Shown here one piece after another: positions 63,449 through 64,000 of a DNA stretch of 64,000 nt; the first letter of the stretch is position 1; each line of letters starts with the position of its first letter. The stretch covers positions 8,432,001 to 8,496,000 of the forward strand of contig NZ_JANADK010000001.1 of the NCBI RefSeq assembly GCF_024199795.1. The letters are read 5' to 3'. Position numbers and translations under genes: made by a program. The notes below the pieces were generated by a model that was not told the DNA's origin, searched no databases, and worked only from the letters and a program-made list of their open reading frames with translations. This DNA comes from Bradyrhizobium sp. CCGB01 (lineage in GTDB: Bacteria > Pseudomonadota > Alphaproteobacteria > Rhizobiales > Xanthobacteraceae).

Positions 63449-64000
63449 GTGGTGCGCAAGATCGAGAACCCGGCGCTGCGGGCCGGCGCGCTCCTGTTGT
63501 TCGCTTGCCGGCGCGCCTGGCTGACGGTGCGGTACGGGCGCCGACTCCAGCTCGGACCGGGGATCGTGTTCAAGGGTCGGCTGGTTCTCGGCCGCGGAGT
63601 CCGGGTGTCGATCGGTGCGAACTGCCGGATCGGCAAGCGCGTGCTCATCACCGGGCGCGGCCAGGTGACGGTCGGCAATGACACTTTTCTCAATGGTTGC
63701 TGGATCGGCTGCGAACAGAAGGTCGAGATCGGTTCGTTCTGCTTGATCAGCGACTGCGACGTTGCCGACACGGACTTTCACAATCTTCCGCCGCGGCTTC
63801 GGCACGAGCCTGCGGTTGCTCAGGCCATCGCGCCGGTGAAGATCGGGCACAACGTGTGGGTGGGCGCGCGCTCGATCGTGCTCAAGGGGGTGACGATCGG
63901 CGACCACTCAGTCGTGGGCGCCGGAACGGTGGTGCGTGAGGACGTTGCCCCGCGCGTGGTCGTCGCCGGAAACCCTGCTGCAGTCGTCAAGCGGTTCCGC
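63449..64000 (+). CDS. Left-handed beta-helix (hexapeptide) acyltransferase, cut at the window end
   Basis: The first 184 codons are open to the last base, so the gene continues past the window. After an Arg-rich start come hexapeptide repeats: GIVFKGRLVLGRGVRVSIGANCRIGKRVLITGRGQVTVGNDTFLNGCWIG and, later, VKIGHNVWVGARSIVLKGVTIGDHSVVGAGTVV. The catalytic-type loop DTDFHNLPP includes the His expected in the xenobiotic/maltose acetyltransferase branch. It would O- or N-acetylate a sugar of the polysaccharide made by the neighbouring genes. GTG start with AGGA ahead. Confidence 0.88.
   Translation, partial: MVRKIENPALRAGALLLFACRRAWLTVRYGRRLQLGPGIVFKGRLVLGRGVRVSIGANCRIGKRVLITGRGQVTVGNDTFLNGCWIGCEQKVEIGSFCLISDCDVADTDFHNLPPRLRHEPAVAQAIAPVKIGHNVWVGARSIVLKGVTIGDHSVVGAGTVVREDVAPRVVVAGNPAAVVKRFR

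Overview
The window looks like chromosomal DNA of a slow-growing Rhizobiales bacterium, most likely Bradyrhizobium or a close member of the Nitrobacteraceae. The evidence is high G+C coding sequence on both strands, a HisZ-HisG pair, DUF2093/DUF2076/DUF4170/DUF6101-type proteins, a CIRCE-controlled groESL operon, and several families of palindromic intergenic repeats of the kind seen throughout Bradyrhizobium genomes. The assignment comes from recognising protein families and repeats, not from a database comparison. I see no tRNA, rRNA, CRISPR array or classical insertion sequence.

Region by region. 1-2600: small conserved or secreted proteins (DUF2093, PsiF-like, GYD domain), two short ORFs, and two copies of a double-hairpin repeat. 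2.6-8.1 kb (minus): a tightly overlapping envelope block of TldD/PmbA, a CysQ-like phosphatase, DUF4170, a DUF374 acyltransferase, Kdo transferase (waaA) and the lipid A 4'-kinase (lpxK). 8.4-16.8 kb: DUF6101, ubiA, rsmE, hisZ-hisG, a polyprenyl-phosphate type glycosyltransferase overlapping a ChbG/NaxD-like deacetylase, and DUF2076. 16.9-24.6 kb: L,D-transpeptidase, the chemotaxis phosphatase CheZ, a lipoprotein, CIRCE-groES-groEL, two proteins of unknown function and a P-loop kinase-like protein. 24.6-36.5 kb: a META-domain protein, a lactate/glycolate permease, a BacA/SbmA-related ABC exporter, a TorF-like porin, a histone H1-like protein, and glycolate oxidase glcD/glcE/glcF with an oppositely oriented monooxygenase-like gene between glcD and glcE. 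A cytochrome c lies next to glcD.

36.6-50.7 kb: alpha/beta hydrolase, small secreted proteins, a TPR protein, cysteine-free L36, a metal-dependent amidohydrolase behind a long palindromic operator candidate, Tat-exported arylsulfatase, haloacid dehalogenase, YbaK-type deacylase, class III cyclase, Cys-rich repeat protein, AraC regulator, autotransporter and a tripartite-tricarboxylate substrate-binding protein. 50.7-51.5 kb: a REP-associated tyrosine transposase (RAYT) flanked on both sides by the double-hairpin element that is also scattered elsewhere in the window. 51.5-57.1 kb: LysR divergent from SDR, then pirin and WrbA (a likely redox/quinone-stress module), a PCMT-like methyltransferase, an Lrp regulator and a small hydrolase. 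57.1 kb to the end: part of a surface-polysaccharide cluster (GNAT/FemAB-like acyltransferase, O-antigen ligase/polymerase, three glycosyltransferases, and a left-handed beta-helix acyltransferase cut by the window edge).

The strongest leads are the RAYT/REP unit with its dispersed non-autonomous copies, the glycosyltransferase-deacetylase pair that resembles FlmF2-NaxD of Francisella lipid A modification, the 37-bp palindrome before the amidohydrolase gene, and the double-start monooxygenase gene splitting the glc genes.
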